This document shows, in pieces, positions 32,636 to 45,232 of a stretch of 64,000 nucleotides of DNA. Numbering within the stretch: the stretch's first letter is position 1; every line of letters begins with the position of its first letter. The notes below the pieces were generated by a model, which saw nothing but the letters and a program-made list of their open reading frames with translations, made no database searches and had not been told where the DNA came from. Made by a program: the position numbers and the translations under genes. Source of the stretch: Exophiala sp. HKRS030 (lineage: Eukaryota > Ascomycota > Eurotiomycetes > Chaetothyriales > Herpotrichiellaceae); NCBI GenBank assembly GCA_023897205.1, contig JAHWDD010000004.1, positions 1,488,001 to 1,552,000 on the forward strand. The letters are read 5' to 3'.

Positions 32636-35626
32636 CTTGGAACAGAGATTGTCAATGCTTTCGTCAACGAAGGACAACAGTGATGCTGTTACCAGCAGTA
32701 GAGATATATCAAGGGTTGGTCAAGGTGTATATCTGCCAGTAATCATTCTCTTCCCTCGAAGTATCGGCACCATCAATAGTCAACTCTATCACGTTCCTGC
32801 ACGACTAGGGTTGGTCTTCCGGACAAGGATGGTGTCAGTCCCCATGTCCTTCCATCTAGGAGGTTTCTCTTTGATACACCTCGCTTCAGAAACACTCTTG
32901 CTCAGGGAACGTAATCACACGCTGACAACTGGGGTCCTGGATAGACTTGTGCTGGTACTGTAACAGTTACCACTTCAAAAAATCTGGTTGTCCCTCTCAG
33001 CGGGCCGTGACCAAGGAATGTCCAGACTCACCATGACCTCAAACCGACTAGTTAGGCTGACAGGTATCAGTTGTCGCCACTATCATGAAAGACTCTCAGG
33101 CTCCGCTACAGCCAGGATCCTATGACCAGATGCCAAAGACCATGCCGCACTCAGCTGGAGCCGATGGATGTCGATCCCTCCAAATGAATAGGTGCGGACG
33201 TGTCAGGAGAATGTTTCCCTCGACTTGATCAGTGCATGAGAGCTTTTGCTTCTCCTAGGGCAACCATGATTTGACCAGCCACGGAAATTGGGTTGATGGC
33301 TCGAGTGATACGGAGTACTTTTGGTAGAGCAAGGGAGCCGTCTTCGTGATTGCTTCCGGGTCACACAACAAGGCGTATGTGGCGTCGCACCACCAAGCCT
33401 TGCAAGGAGCTAAGCTCGGATGACTTACTTGAGGACGATCCTGTACTCGTACATTTGCGCAGGTCCGCTAGGAGCCCGTAGAGCGGAGGAGCTCCCAGCT
33501 CATCGGCTACTCTTTCTCCAAGTTGATCGACGCCGCCAATACGAGGATGGTTCTGAGGCAGCGTACCTGAGGTTTCTGATTGCACAGACTTTCCGCGATG
33601 CGGACGGCAATGAAACGCCACTTAACGATGACTTGCATATTGACAGAGACATTCTTTTGAGTACGCCATTATCGTATGGCTTGGATTGGATGCCAATGTG
33701 TGAAGGGATTCTCTGAATGCTCGGTATCGGAAGGGAAGGCCCAGGTCTTGCTGGCCCATGTCGTAGTCCCCATGCTTACCCTGGAGAGCCAAGCACCTTG
33801 TGGCTGCCTAATTTTCAATGCCACAGTCATCACATCATGGTCCCAGCCCATGCCATCCTCATGCACCACAACGTTTTGGTTAACCTCAATAAATGCTGCA
33901 AGGTTTAGAGGGTGTCCTATGATAGCATCAGATACAAACACTTAAGCTCGGAGTCTGAGCGTATCGCAGAATACTTTTTCCACCAGAACTCAATCGGCGG
34001 ATGGGGCGTGCTGGAGTTTGGCTCCGTCACAGCAAGTCAACAATAGCCCTTTTAGGAGATGGATGAGGGATTCGGCTCCCCCATGCCTTGGGGTTTCGAC
34101 TCTGGTGTGTCCACTGATAGGGAAACCAGAAGATGCAGTGCCAGTAGCGTTGGTGGAAGCGTCACTAACGTCGGCTATGGCAAGTCCCCGGGGGGGCGCA
34201 ATCCACCTGGGATCTGCCTTCCGACCGCCGTGGACTTCGCTTGGCCGGGATCAGTCGCCAGCAAGCGTGCTTAGATGTAAGCCCCCGCCCCCAAGGACTC
34301 CCCAAGTCGGGCTCTCTCACTAATAATACATACTGTTGAATTGAATTTTGCCAATCGGTTATTCTTACATTAGTGTAAATCCGTCACCGTCTGTGCCCGA
34401 GCTTTGGGTCTAGGCTTCGAGGGGACGACTACCATGTCAAAAGCAAACATCGGAAAGAAGTGTTTGAAAACTCGGCTGAAAAAGCACGATATGTTACGAC
34501 ATATGTTTAACGTCAGCCAGCTTCTGTGAGATAATTGCGAGGCGGAGGAACGGATACTGTGAAAGGGCTTGTCCGCTGTCAAGTAATGACACCCGCTAGT
34601 TGCTCTGGTTTTGGTGCCTTCGGTTACGGACCGTAGTAGTGCCTGTCAGTCGTCCCCACCCTCTGCGGTCTTTTGTATTTTGGCTTTGAAGGTCGCATGC
34701 ATGATGAACACCTGCATGCTTTTCCAGGATGTATGCTTTTGCTCGGAACACCATGAGGATGATCCATCAACATTCTTACTTCAGGTCCTGGTCAGGGCAT
34801 TTCGGTAACAGAAGCAAGATACGGGAGTGGTCTGAAGCAGGTTGCATCCCCTGTCTCGCTGATTCACATTCTTTGGTAGCGAGAGAGACTGGGCTCTTGA
34901 ATTGGCACTCGAGGAAGGTACCGTCGCCTGTAGTGCCAACCTGTCAGAGTAGCTGGACTAGGGTCAAGCCTCTCAAACCACAATTGAAGTGGATAACCAA
35001 TCGCATTTCTACTCATGTTGGAGCAGCGTCTTTCCCTGTCTTTCGTATTGACTGGATTGGTCGCGGCTTATGATCCGTCAGTGTAGTCACACAGTAGTCT
35101 TGGTGGCTTCAATCAGGCGTTTTTGGCTTTGCTGTCTTGAACCAGCTCTTGAAAGGGGCCTTCCCCTGCGTCGCCTCTCGCCTAGCCTCAGTGGATTGCG
35201 ATAGTGACAATTAAAGCGTTTCTTGGTTTGAAGGGAAAGTGCACTCCGTAGTGTTTCGTGCATGCGAACGACCAAAGCAAGGGTTCTCTGGGATCAGGAT
35301 ATGGTCGGCTAGCTTTTGCGTGCATTTGCACCGCGTAAAGCGTCTCGAGTCCGTGTACATCCATCCAGTTCGTGCACCAAGATCCTCTTCGCTTCGACGA
35401 AGCTCAACAAGGTCAAGATATACCCCCGTGGAAGCCACATGGCAGATACTTGTCGCCTTCTCCCATTCTGATCCTTTCATCTTCTGCATTCAAGACAGTG
35501 CAGATCGACCTCACTTCGTAGACAGTCAGCAACTTCAACGTGCTTCACTGTGGTAGTTCTGTCGTTCCCTTCGACCGCCCAGCCAGCTTCTAGGTTCGCC
35601 CTCAACACGCACTCTGCATCTCCGAA
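32636..35626. other. 3-kb region without a recognisable gene, between divergent promoters
   Basis: Promoters of the rhodopsin-domain gene (left) and of the permease (right). A perfect TACGGAGTA lies at 33309-33317. Frames around 33420-33716 (plus) and 33669-33941 (minus) have protein-like composition but cannot be joined to a model. A frame at 34059-34274 contains a C/G-rich stretch with a run of seven G near 34192. These may be relic exons; I cannot name a family. Confidence 0.45.
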
Positions 35627-37520
35627 ATGTCGCAGGCAAAGGAAAATGGCGTCCTCACATCTCAGGTCGACCTGGAGATTTCCAACCAAAACCTGCCTGC
35701 AGAGAAGAAGGGCACACACGATGATCAAAGGGATATGCTTCGTATGGGGAAGGTCCAGGAATTGAGGGTGAGCAAACACATATCCCTGTTGAAGCAAGCA
35801 TGTAGTTGCTGATTCCCTAAGCGAAACTTTCGGTTTCTCTCGATTTTTGGCTTTTCCATGATTCTTATGGCGAGCTGGGAAACCATGCTAGGGTCTGTAC
35901 CTCTCTTATACCTCTCCGAGTGACATATTTTGACACTGGAACAGAACATCTATCATTGGTCTGATCAATGGCGGAACGGCTGGACTTATATGGATGTACC
36001 TTGTTGCCTGGATAGGATTTCTGGCCGTGAACACTTCAATGGCGGAAATGGCGTCGATGTGAATTTTCCCAGATATCCAGGTTACCTGGTACCTTCTGAC
36101 AAGTGCCAGGGCTCCGACCTCAGGTGGCCAGTATCATTGGGTGTCTGAATTCGCACCTAGAAAGTATCAAAGGTTTTTGAGCTTCATCGTCGGTCAGTGT
36201 GATTGGTATGAATTGCCTCTGCAGCTCTAATAGACTCTTAGGTTGGCTTTGTGTGCTGGGTTGGCAGACTGGTGCTGCCAATACAGGTGAGAACAAGCCT
36301 CTTCCCCGAACAGAAGAACTCCACTGATACTTCCTAAGCGTTTCTGGCCGGTACCCAGATCCAAGGATTGGCGATTCTGAATTATCCTGGATATGTGCCC
36401 GAGCGATGGCACGGAACCCTTCTAACATTCGCTGTCGCCTCTTTCTCGGTGATCTTCAATACCTTCCTCGTCAAGAAACTACCCTTGGTGGAAGGCATTG
36501 TTTTGATTGTCCATATTTTCGGCTTCTTCGCAGTTCTCATCACACTCTGGGTGCTTGGGCCACGAGGCAGTGCTCACGACGTATTCACCCAATTCAACAA
36601 CTTTGGGGGCTGGAGCAGCGATGGTCTTTCCGCCCTTGTGGGTATACTCGCGGTCATGATCCCATTGCTCGGTGCAGATGGTGCTGTCCACATGTCCGAG
36701 GAGCTCCGTGACGCATCAAGAGTTTTGCCCCAAAGCATGATTGCTACTACTGTGTTCAATGGCTTGATGGGATGGGTCATCTTGATTACCTTCTGCTTCG
36801 TGCTGGGTAACCTCGACGATGTCATCGATTCTCCCACCGGGCAGCCGTATATCGCCGTGTTCTTCAGCGCAACCGAGTCATATGCAGGCGCTTCCGTACT
36901 TTCCGCGTTTGTAATTTTCATGGCGATATTCTGCAACTTATCGATCACAGCCACAGCATCTCGTCAGCTGTGGTCTTTTGCTCGCGATCAGGGCGTACCA
37001 GTCTCTTGGTGGTTTGCATATGTAGGTCTGCCCATTTGGCTCGGTTATCCCACTGGAATGAAGCTGACATCTACTTCTGCAGGTTCGACCGGGTTGGGAT
37101 GTCCCAATGAACTCCATTGTAGTATCTTGGGTTGTGTCGTGTTTGTTGTCGCTGATCAATATTGGGTCGACAATCGCGCTTAACAATATCACGTCGCTTT
37201 CACTTGTGGCGATCCTGTCCTCGTACATTGTCTCAACTGCGCTGGTGTTTTGGCGACGACTTTACAGACTACCACTCCTCCCCGCCAAATTCACCTTCTC
37301 TCGATCCATTGGACTCTTTTTGAACGGGTTCAGCATCTCGTTCTTGGTATTCGCATTTGTTTTCGCCTTCTTTCCTGGAAACCCGGCTCCCACGGTGCAG
37401 CAAATGAATTGGGCATCCCTCATATATGGTGCTGTGGTCATATTTGCCATTGCCGATTACTACCTGCGAGCTCGACATGTATATGATGGCCCTGTGGAAT
37501 ATGTGCGAAGATTGGATTGA
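35627..37520 (+). CDS. APC-superfamily amino-acid/choline/GABA permease
   Basis: 524 residues from seven exons (introns 35768-35821, 35893-35944, 36059-36109, 36193-36241, 36287-36338, 37022-37082; phases fit). A 47-residue leader is followed by FRFLSIFGFSMILMASWETM, the first helix of the fungal choline/GABA permease group (Hnm1-like). The family signature region reads EMASMAPTSGGQYHWVSEFA, and the later block MSEELRDASRVLPQSM is the conserved loop 'HMSEE...A....P..M'. The C-terminus (YDGPVEYVRR) is also typical. It would import an amino acid, GABA or choline with protons. The gene lies alone between the rhodopsin-domain gene and the C2H2 regulator. Confidence 0.9.
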
Positions 37521-38264
37521 TTGGAACAACGAGTCTGTCTCTGCCTAGGTGGACTAGCATTGCGATTTTGTTGGCCTTGGTCCAGATATCCGTGTTGGAG
37601 CAATTCCACGGGAAGGAGTAGACAAGGGCGCGATGATGTTCTCACCTACATGTGACATTGAGCGGGACAACCAAGCAAAGGCCAATTTTTTATATCTTGT
37701 AACGGGATAGTCGTATGCGTTCGATGAGGGTGAAGCTGATCAAAAGGGGAGCAGACTGGACCTGAAATGATTGATTATTTGGAGAACCGATTAAGCTTGA
37801 CACGGCAATATCGAGAAGTACATGAGAGTCCTTATGAGTCCCTTTTATAGGATACACACAACATACAACATACAACATACTCGTACTGTTTGTATCTGGT
37901 GCAGAAGATGCACTCCGTATTTCACCTCCAAGATTTTCTTCGGACAAAAGATACTCCAAGTGCCGATGATGCGGGGAAACCGGATTTTTAGTTAAACCGA
38001 AAAGGGCCGGCAGCATCGTTTCTCTCTTTGTAGTTCGTAATACGACTTGTCTTTCTCTATGAAAATCACCTCTGAGATAGTTCATGGGAATGACCCATAG
38101 AAGACTCTTGGCTCATTATGCTTAGAATGAGATACCTCCTCCAATAGTCTCATAATTTAGCAGGAAATCTTCCCCGCCGGTCACAGCGCATACCCAAATC
38201 CGTCGACATTCATAGCCAGGCGGCTGAACCATGCTCTCGACTTCTCAACCTCACTAGTATCGAC
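37521..38264. other. Intergenic region, 3' flank of permease and promoter of the C2H2 regulator
   Basis: About 740 bases with a short ACATACA repeat near 37860-37880. No gene recognised. Confidence 0.5.
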
Positions 38265-41192
38265 ATGTCAGAGCCCAAGCGCCCACGTCTTGATTCATCG
38301 CTCAGTGCGCTCTACACTGGCACCTTGGCTTCCGAGGAAAACCCTTGGCCATTTCCAGAAGAACGATCTCAGCAACGACGCCGAAGTCGAGCAGAATCTG
38401 GACGCCGCTTCGAATGCACTCACCCAGGTTGCGGACGAGACTATTCGCGTGCAGAACATCTTTACCGCCACCAATTGAATCGTAATGTCCTTCCATGCTT
38501 GCGTCAATGAGTTTGATGTGCTGATTTTCGCCCAGACAACCCTAAGGAGATTTATCATTGCGACTATCCGGGCTGTACTCGCTCTTTTGTACGTCAGGAC
38601 CTCTGTACTCGCCACAGAGACCGACATGACCACAGAGATAAGGCGCTCTCTCAACAGCGAAACGTAGATAGGCGGTCTCAGTCTCCTGTGTCTTCCTTGA
38701 GCGACGAAGGGGCATCTCCCACCTCGCGCGTCCCTGCAACTACCCACGCATCTAGTCTCTCACCTGCTCTTGCTCGAACATCTTTTTCTGGCGACAGTCC
38801 ACAGAAAGCGATTAACACCCAAGCAGTCAGAACTCAGCCTCTTTCCAACAAGACTGACGAAAACACGTTTGCAGGACCTCAAAGTCACGCACTGCTACCT
38901 CCAGTAGCGAATCCAGGCAATACCAGGGAAAACACCGCTTCGACCCATATGGCCGATCCTGCTTGTCAAAATGCATCAATAAACTCCTCCTTTTCAATCC
39001 CCAGGTCTTACAGCTTTGGCGATCATGCTTTCGACAACGTTGACCCTGCAATTCTACGGGAAGGGGAGTCCAGACCTAACCGACTAGCCTCAGACACAAG
39101 CATTCCAGATGTTCAAGGTGACACGACCGGGACATACGCGATGCCAACTCTGGGAGAGCAACAATTCAATGACTCTCCAGTATCTATCAGGGATGAATTC
39201 ACAGCATGGCTGTTCGAGGATGGTCTTGGGCTTCCTTCGGCCCCTTTCTCTATGGCAGGTCAGGTTGGAATGGGTTTTGCTAATACGTCTGATATTTTTG
39301 CCGCGACGAACTACTCGAACTATTTCGCCGAGAGTCCATTCGACACAGCGTTTCCTCCCATGGTTCAGCAAGGCACAAGTGGATCACCATCGAGTGTATC
39401 GGATATACCACTGAACAATAAGTTGCTATCACCTTCAAAACGCCAATTGCTCATGGCGCTGATTCAGACACGCTTCAACGAGGGGGACAATGCTTCACTG
39501 GGACAATTGCGAGAAGAAATCTTCCGCGGAAATATGGAGTCCGAGGACCACGTACTGAGCTTGCGATCCATGCAACAATACATTGGCTCTTACTGGTACC
39601 ATTTTAATGCTCAAATGCCAATAATGCACCAGCCAACTTTTTCAGCTGACGAAAGCAACGAATATTTACTGCTGGCAATGATGGTCGTTGGAGCCGCTTA
39701 CCTTACCAAGGCCCATGGGAGAGCAATGACTGACAGCGCCGCAAGGTTTGCTACGTTCATTGCCTGGCATCTTCGTTGGCACGTCTTCATGCATAACGAT
39801 TTTCAACCACCGACGAAGTTGTGGGTCTTACAAACTCTCCTTCTTTTAGAGGTGTACGAAAAGATGAACTCGACGAGACTATTACATGAACGAGCGCACA
39901 TCCATCATGCCACTACGATCAACTTGATGCGACGTGGGACTGCATTGATCGAGACACAAAAGGACTCCAGGCGTGAGCCGCTGACGCGAGAGGAATGGTG
40001 GAATTGCTGGATTACAGCTGAAGCTACTCGACGAGCGGTATTCGCGGCATTCTACCTCGATGCCGTCAACGCCGTCATGTTTGGCCATGCAGCCATGATG
40101 GTGGTTCATGAGATTCGTTTGCCACTGCCGTGTGACGATGCATTATGGTCAGCCACGTCTGCAGCTGAAGTTGGCCGGGTGGAAGCTAGCTTACATGCCA
40201 ATGCGATCAAGCCGATATCGTTCTTGGATGGCCTCAAGAAAACCCTGACCGGTCGCAAAGTCCGCACTAATACCTTTGGACGGATGATTTTGATGGCGGG
40301 ACTTCTTTCTGTGTCCTGGCACATGCATCAACGAGACCTCCAAGTGTCCAGCCTAGGGGTATCATCGACTCTAGGTGTCCCGGACGGCTGGCGCAACCCT
40401 TTATCAAAAGCGTTTGATTTTTGGAAAAAGGACTTTGACGAGAACATGGACCACATGCGCCGAGCAGCTCTACCATGGCAAAAAAACGATTCCGGATCGA
40501 CTGACGAAGTCATGGCAAACACGGCGACAGTCATGTATCATCTGAGCCATATGGCAACGCATATTGACCCCTGGGACTGTCAGATATTCGCCGGCATCAA
40601 ACGATTATTTGGGAGAAAGATCACCAAACCCGATTACGAGCGTGTCAAAGCGAAGGTCTTTGACTGGTCCAAAAGTTCAGGTGCTACGACTGCTGTCTAT
40701 CATGCGTTACAGCTACTCAAATCGGTCTTGTTGCCACGTCAAGGCCAAAGTCGGCTTTACCAGGCTCGAGACGACTATTTGCTGGTGAGACCTTGGGCCA
40801 TATACTATGCCGCACTCGTGGTTTGGGCTTATGGATTCGCGCTGGACGGCGTTCTTCGCCCGTTTCCAGACAACCTTCAGCCAATATCATCTCCAGGGCC
40901 ATTCTCAATACGAAGTCACGGCTCTAGTCAGTCCATTGTCCACCAGCCACACGACGGCACCGAGTCGTACCTTGACGCGGCAACCAGAGACGCACAGAGC
41001 TTTCTCCAGAGCATTGGTGCTGTCAAGTCTCCGCAACAACTGGAAACGATTCGGGATGGTAGGAACAATGTTGTTGGTCTGCTGGGTGTCCTTGAGATTT
41101 CATTTCGAGATTGCAGGTGGGAACTTTTGCACGAGGCGGCAGAACTCCTACGGAATGCCATCATGCTCCTGAGGGGAGCCAATCGTGGTTGA
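38265..41192 (+). CDS. C2H2 zinc-finger transcription factor with fungal middle-homology region (Fungal_trans type)
   Basis: 957 residues from two exons (intron 38482-38535). Two C2H2 fingers stand near the N-terminus: finger 1 begins FECTHPGCGRDYSRAEHL and finger 2 begins YHCDYPGCTRSFVRQDLC. The last zinc-binding His of finger 1 is built by the splice (C from exon 1, AC from exon 2), which supports the intron. A Ser/Thr/Pro-rich linker of about 200 residues follows, then a fungal-specific factor domain from about residue 330 (QQYIGSYWYHFNAQMPIMHQ) with ATRRAVFAAFYLDAVNAVMFG. Nuclear DNA-binding regulator. It lies just upstream of the dehydratase/dehydrogenase/permease group at 41.7-47 kb in the same direction, and could control it; that is inference. 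Confidence 0.9.
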
Positions 41193-41704
41193 GCGATTCT
41201 ATACGGCGCTTATGCGTAGAAGGATCTTGTTGTTGTTCACTGACCTGGGCATAAGGCTACGTAATTTTTCAGGCAATGGTGAATACAGTGTTGTTGATAT
41301 TCTACAAAGTGCCCTGGGAGAGAAGTTCCGGAGTGTTTGGGCGGCAGTTCGCAACAGCAAGCTCAGACGAAGCCGGGGGATCTGCTTGCTGGTTAGGCCT
41401 GTGGACTCCAGCTAACGAGGGCCCATGGTGGGCTCGGCGTGCTGCTCTGACACCCCCACGCCCCAAGCAATTATGGAGTATCATCTCTGGGATTTTTTTC
41501 GACTTGTGGGGGGGAATTTAGGCTAGGAACCCCCTAAATACTGGACACTTTGACGGACGCCCGGGAGAATGGCCGACGACAATGAGCTCTTACATATAAT
41601 TGTTTATATCCTACTACGTAGTAAAATTGTACATAACGATTATTGTTGCTCATTTCCCTAACTTGGTCGACATATTCTGTACAGTGTGAGTTAACAAAAC
41701 AATC
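41193..41704. other. Intergenic region, promoter of the dehydratase gene
   Basis: About 510 bases. A TATA-like string (ATATAATTGTTTATATC) lies at 41594-41612, about 100 bases before the ATG. Nothing else recognised. Confidence 0.45.
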
Positions 41705-43082
41705 ATGGCGACGGATCAACTCAAGACCCTCGCTGGCAAGACGAATGGCGCCGCTCAGCCTTCATTCCCCGGAGCACCATCGGCCAAGATCAAGAGCATC
41801 GAATACTTTCGAGTCAAGCCTCGATGGCTGTTTGTCAAGATTTGCGACGACCAAGGGAACTACGGATGGGGTGAAGCCACTCTGGAAGGTCACACAAAGT
41901 CCACCGAGGGAGCACTCGATGAGATCATTGATCGTATCATCGGATATGAAGCAGAGTAGGTCTTTGACGACTTGTTCGTCGTATTTCAAGAAAGGGGAGT
42001 GCTAACGTGAATGCTTCTCTTTTCAGTGACATTGAACATGTATGGCAAACAATCTGGAGGTTGGGATTCTACCGAGGAGGTCCGGTGTTCATGTCTGCAC
42101 TATCTGGTATCGACATTGCTCTGTGGGATCTCAAAGGTTTGTTACCAACTTCGCGTTCATCCTTTCAGCCGTCTAGGTTTCTTCAAAAGTTTTCTGACCT
42201 TACTTGTGTCTCATAGGTCGTAAACTAAACGTCCCCATCTATCAATTACTCGGAGGCAAGGTGCGCAACAAGGTCCAGGTGTATGCTTGGATCGGTGGAG
42301 ATCGACCCAGCGACATTGAAGCCGCCGCAAAAGCCCGAATCGCCCAAGGACTCAAGTGTATCAAGATGAACGCCACCGAGGACGTCAACTGGTTGGACTC
42401 GCCGTCCGTCCTGGACTCGACCATCGAACGGCTCAAGACCGTCAAGGCTCTCGGTCTCGACGCCGGTCTCGACTTCCACGGCCGTCTTCACAAACCCATG
42501 GCGAAGCAACTGGCCAAAGCTCTCGAACCTTACCGTCCCTTGTTCATCGAGGAACCTCTGTTGGTCGAACACCCAGAGGGCTTCAGACAGCTCGCTCAAC
42601 TCACCACGGTGCCCATCGCCACGGGTGAACGTCTCTACACCCGTTGGGACGCCAAGCGGTTCCTCGAGGACGCGAGCATTGATATTCTTCAACCCGACAT
42701 TGCCCACTCTGGAGGAATCTCTGAAACAAAACGCATGGCCACTATGGCGGAAGCTTACGACGTGGCTCTCGCTCCTCACTGCCCGCTGGGACCGATCGCC
42801 CTCGCGGCTTGCATCCAGGTCGACCTGTGCACGCCCAACTTTGTGATCCAGGAGATGTCACTCGGGATGCACTACAACGTCGAGGCGGGCGAAGAGGACC
42901 TCAACACGTACCTGGTCGATCAGTCCGTGTTCAAGATCGAAGATGGTTACATCAAAGCCATGACGGGCGCCGGGTTGGGAATCGAAATTGACGAGGATGT
43001 CGTGAGGAAGATTTCCAAAACGACACAACCGTGGCAATGTAAGGAGTTTTATGGTCCCGATGGATCGATCAGGGAGTGGTAG
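41705..43082 (+). CDS. Enolase-superfamily sugar-acid dehydratase, D-galactonate dehydratase-like
   Basis: Probably removes water from an aldonic acid (D-galactonate or a related acid) to give a 2-keto-3-deoxy acid in the cytosol. 408 residues from three exons (introns 41956-42026, 42137-42216). Metal ligands D206 (in DFHGR), E232 (EEP) and E258 (GER), and catalytic histidines H208 and H308 (APHCPLG), sit at exactly +23 to the five residues known for the bacterial DgoD enzyme, with no gap between them. Other DgoD-like blocks are [32 protein letters not shown] and [10 protein letters not shown]. It lacks the sequence pattern of the usual fungal L-galactonate dehydratase. An SDR and an MFS permease follow downstream. 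Specificity is inferred, not proven. Confidence 0.9.
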
Positions 43083-43904
43083 AGATGATGTTTGCGAAGT
43101 GTATCTTGACCATCTATCTGAGTATCAATCACATGTGTATGATCATGAGTACGAGTATGAATTTCCTGCGTGTGAATAATTCGATATTGTTTGACATCAA
43201 ACATTCTCATTCCGCGTATAACACTGTGAGCACAAATGACCTCTGGGGAGCCTCCGAGAGAGCAAGGTTCCCTATCCCTAGTAAGTAATTCTTACCTACA
43301 TGTCCCCCCGTGTCCTCGGTGTGTCTCACGTCTTCTCGGTGTCGACATAGCCCGAACAATCACAAAGTTGGGGGTATAGCGGAGTACTTTGTACCTGTGC
43401 TAGGGCGTGCGGGATGATTTGATCGACGGGATCCTTTAGGTAGGTATTGTAGGCACTACCAAGTAGTAAGTGAGGACATGGTGGAGTGCTCAGCATGGAG
43501 TATGGAGTATGTAGTATGTGGAACTGGCAAGCTTCTTTTCCCCCACGACATCTCATGAATAATGAGTAATGTCTTCATCCGACTCGATTGAGCTGGGGAT
43601 CTATGATTCCGGCATAACAAAAAACCAAACGAATCGAGAAAGAGACAGCAACGTCCGTCGTTCCCGTTGTACGATTTTCCCGTTTCAATCTGCCGAGCTC
43701 ACGAGTTACAACTTGTCACTGTCAAGACATACACTCGGGATCCTGACCCAGCAACAACCGCAGTCGACTCGTACCGGGGGGGTATATATCGTTCAATCTC
43801 AAGCATCCAAAAGTCGGTAACCCTAGGGACGAGAAGAGGAAAATACAAAATTACCCATCTACGACTTTTCGAAACGCCACATCGAGGAAATAACAGATTA
43901 CAAG
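43083..43904. other. Intergenic region, promoter of the SDR gene
   Basis: About 820 bases. A TATATAT stretch after a run of G (43783-43789) lies about 120 bases upstream of the SDR start and is a plausible TATA element. No gene recognised. Confidence 0.45.
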
Positions 43905-44823
43905 ATGGCATCGTCTCTTTCTCTTCCCAGCATGTTCTCACTCGAGGGGAGAAAGGCAGTGGTGACAGGTTAGTTTTGACATACCTTCTCTTTCAATTTT
44001 GCGGTAGTCTCACACACGGTTACCTTGTCTACCCTTTACTCGTCCCTTCGAAACCCCCCCTCCCTCCCCCCAAAAAGTAAACGTCAATTGACTCGGCTCA
44101 GGAGGTACAAGAGGTATCGGCGCCGCGATGGCAATCGCTTTGGCAGAAGCAGGTGCGGACATCATTCTCATCCAGCGAAACTCGACAAGCACGACGACTC
44201 GACAAACGATAACGTCACTCGGCCGGACCGCCACCATCTACGAAGCCGACCTTTCGTCCCCGTCGTCCGTGGAAGGTCTCTCGTCCAGGATATTGGGCGA
44301 CGGTCACGACGTTTCCATCCTCGTGACCTGCGCCGGGATACAACGACGACACCCCGCCCACCAATTCCCCACTTCCGACTGGGACGAAGTGTTGCAGGTC
44401 AACCTGACCGCCGTTTTCACCCTCGCCCGCGACTTCGGCGCCTACATGCTCACCCGGCCGGGACCCCACCGAGGGAGCGTCATCAACGTGGCGAGTCTGG
44501 CGAGTTTTCAGGGTGCATTCACCGTCCCCGCCTACGCCAGCGCGAAAGGAGGAGTGGCCCAACTCACAAAGGCCCTGAGCAACGAGTGGGCCAGTAAGGG
44601 TGTCAATGTCAACGCCATCGCTCCGGGGTACGTCGACACCGACATGAACGAGGCTCTGATGAAGGACGAGACGAGGAAACGTCAAATTCTGGAACGGATC
44701 CCGGCAGGGAGGTGGGGCACCCCCGAGGACTTCAAGGGCGTGGTGGTGTTTTTGGCCTCTCGCGCCAGTTCCTACGTGAGTGGCGAGATTGTGGTCGTCG
44801 ATGGGGGTTGGATGGGGAGGTAA
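43905..44823 (+). CDS. Short-chain dehydrogenase/reductase, KduD-like (2-deoxy-gluconate / 2-keto-3-deoxy sugar-acid dehydrogenase type)
   Basis: 261 residues from two exons (intron 43969-44101). The NAD(P)-binding glycines are split by the intron: VVT joins [11 protein letters not shown]. The catalytic set is S153 (INVASLAS), Y166 and K170 (YASAK). The N-N-A-G motif is T-C-A-G (VTCAGIQRR), and the following GIQRR resembles the GI.RR of KduD. The C-terminus has [14 protein letters not shown] and [13 protein letters not shown], as in classical SDRs. KduD-type enzymes oxidise or reduce a hydroxyl on 2-keto-3-deoxy acids. Standing 820 bases downstream of a sugar-acid dehydratase, it may act on that product. 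Substrate and direction remain open. Confidence 0.87.
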
Positions 44824-45232
44824 ATAGTATTGAGTTGGTGTGTGGGCGAAGACGGACGCTCAGAGACACAGTGTGTAAGTCGGGGGTTAGAATGAACAAA
44901 TATGGGATGTATTGGCTAGAGTTTTCATTCTTTCTCTTAAAAAACCCCCTCCCACCATCTACAACACCAATGAAAGATATCCAAAAGGGAAAGAGAGTAA
45001 AAATGAAAGTGAACGGGATCGATTGCGAGGGAGATAGATGGAGACGAAGATAGTAATTTGGAATGGCCGATTGATCTTGCTATATGTGGGATATAAATAC
45101 ATATGTACATGTGACCATCCAATTGATCAATGTTGGCTGCTGATTCTCTCGATATTTCAATTTCGATTTCGAATTCGATAGACAAAGGCTTCTGGATATG
45201 TGAGATGAGATGACGAGACGCGCTCACCACAT
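44824..45232. other. Intergenic region between convergent SDR and MFS genes
   Basis: About 410 bases with a TATAAATA string at 45092-45099 of no clear use in a convergent setting, and a TTTCGATTTCGAATTCGAT repeat near 45159-45179. No gene. Confidence 0.5.

Noticed and set aside
34059..34274. Plus-strand frame with Gly/Ser-rich content
   Set aside because: Short and in a region with no splice partners; composition is explained by a local GC-rich tract.
42246..42779. A 177-codon minus-strand frame
   Set aside because: Antisense shadow of the DgoD-like gene, which carries all catalytic residues on the plus strand.
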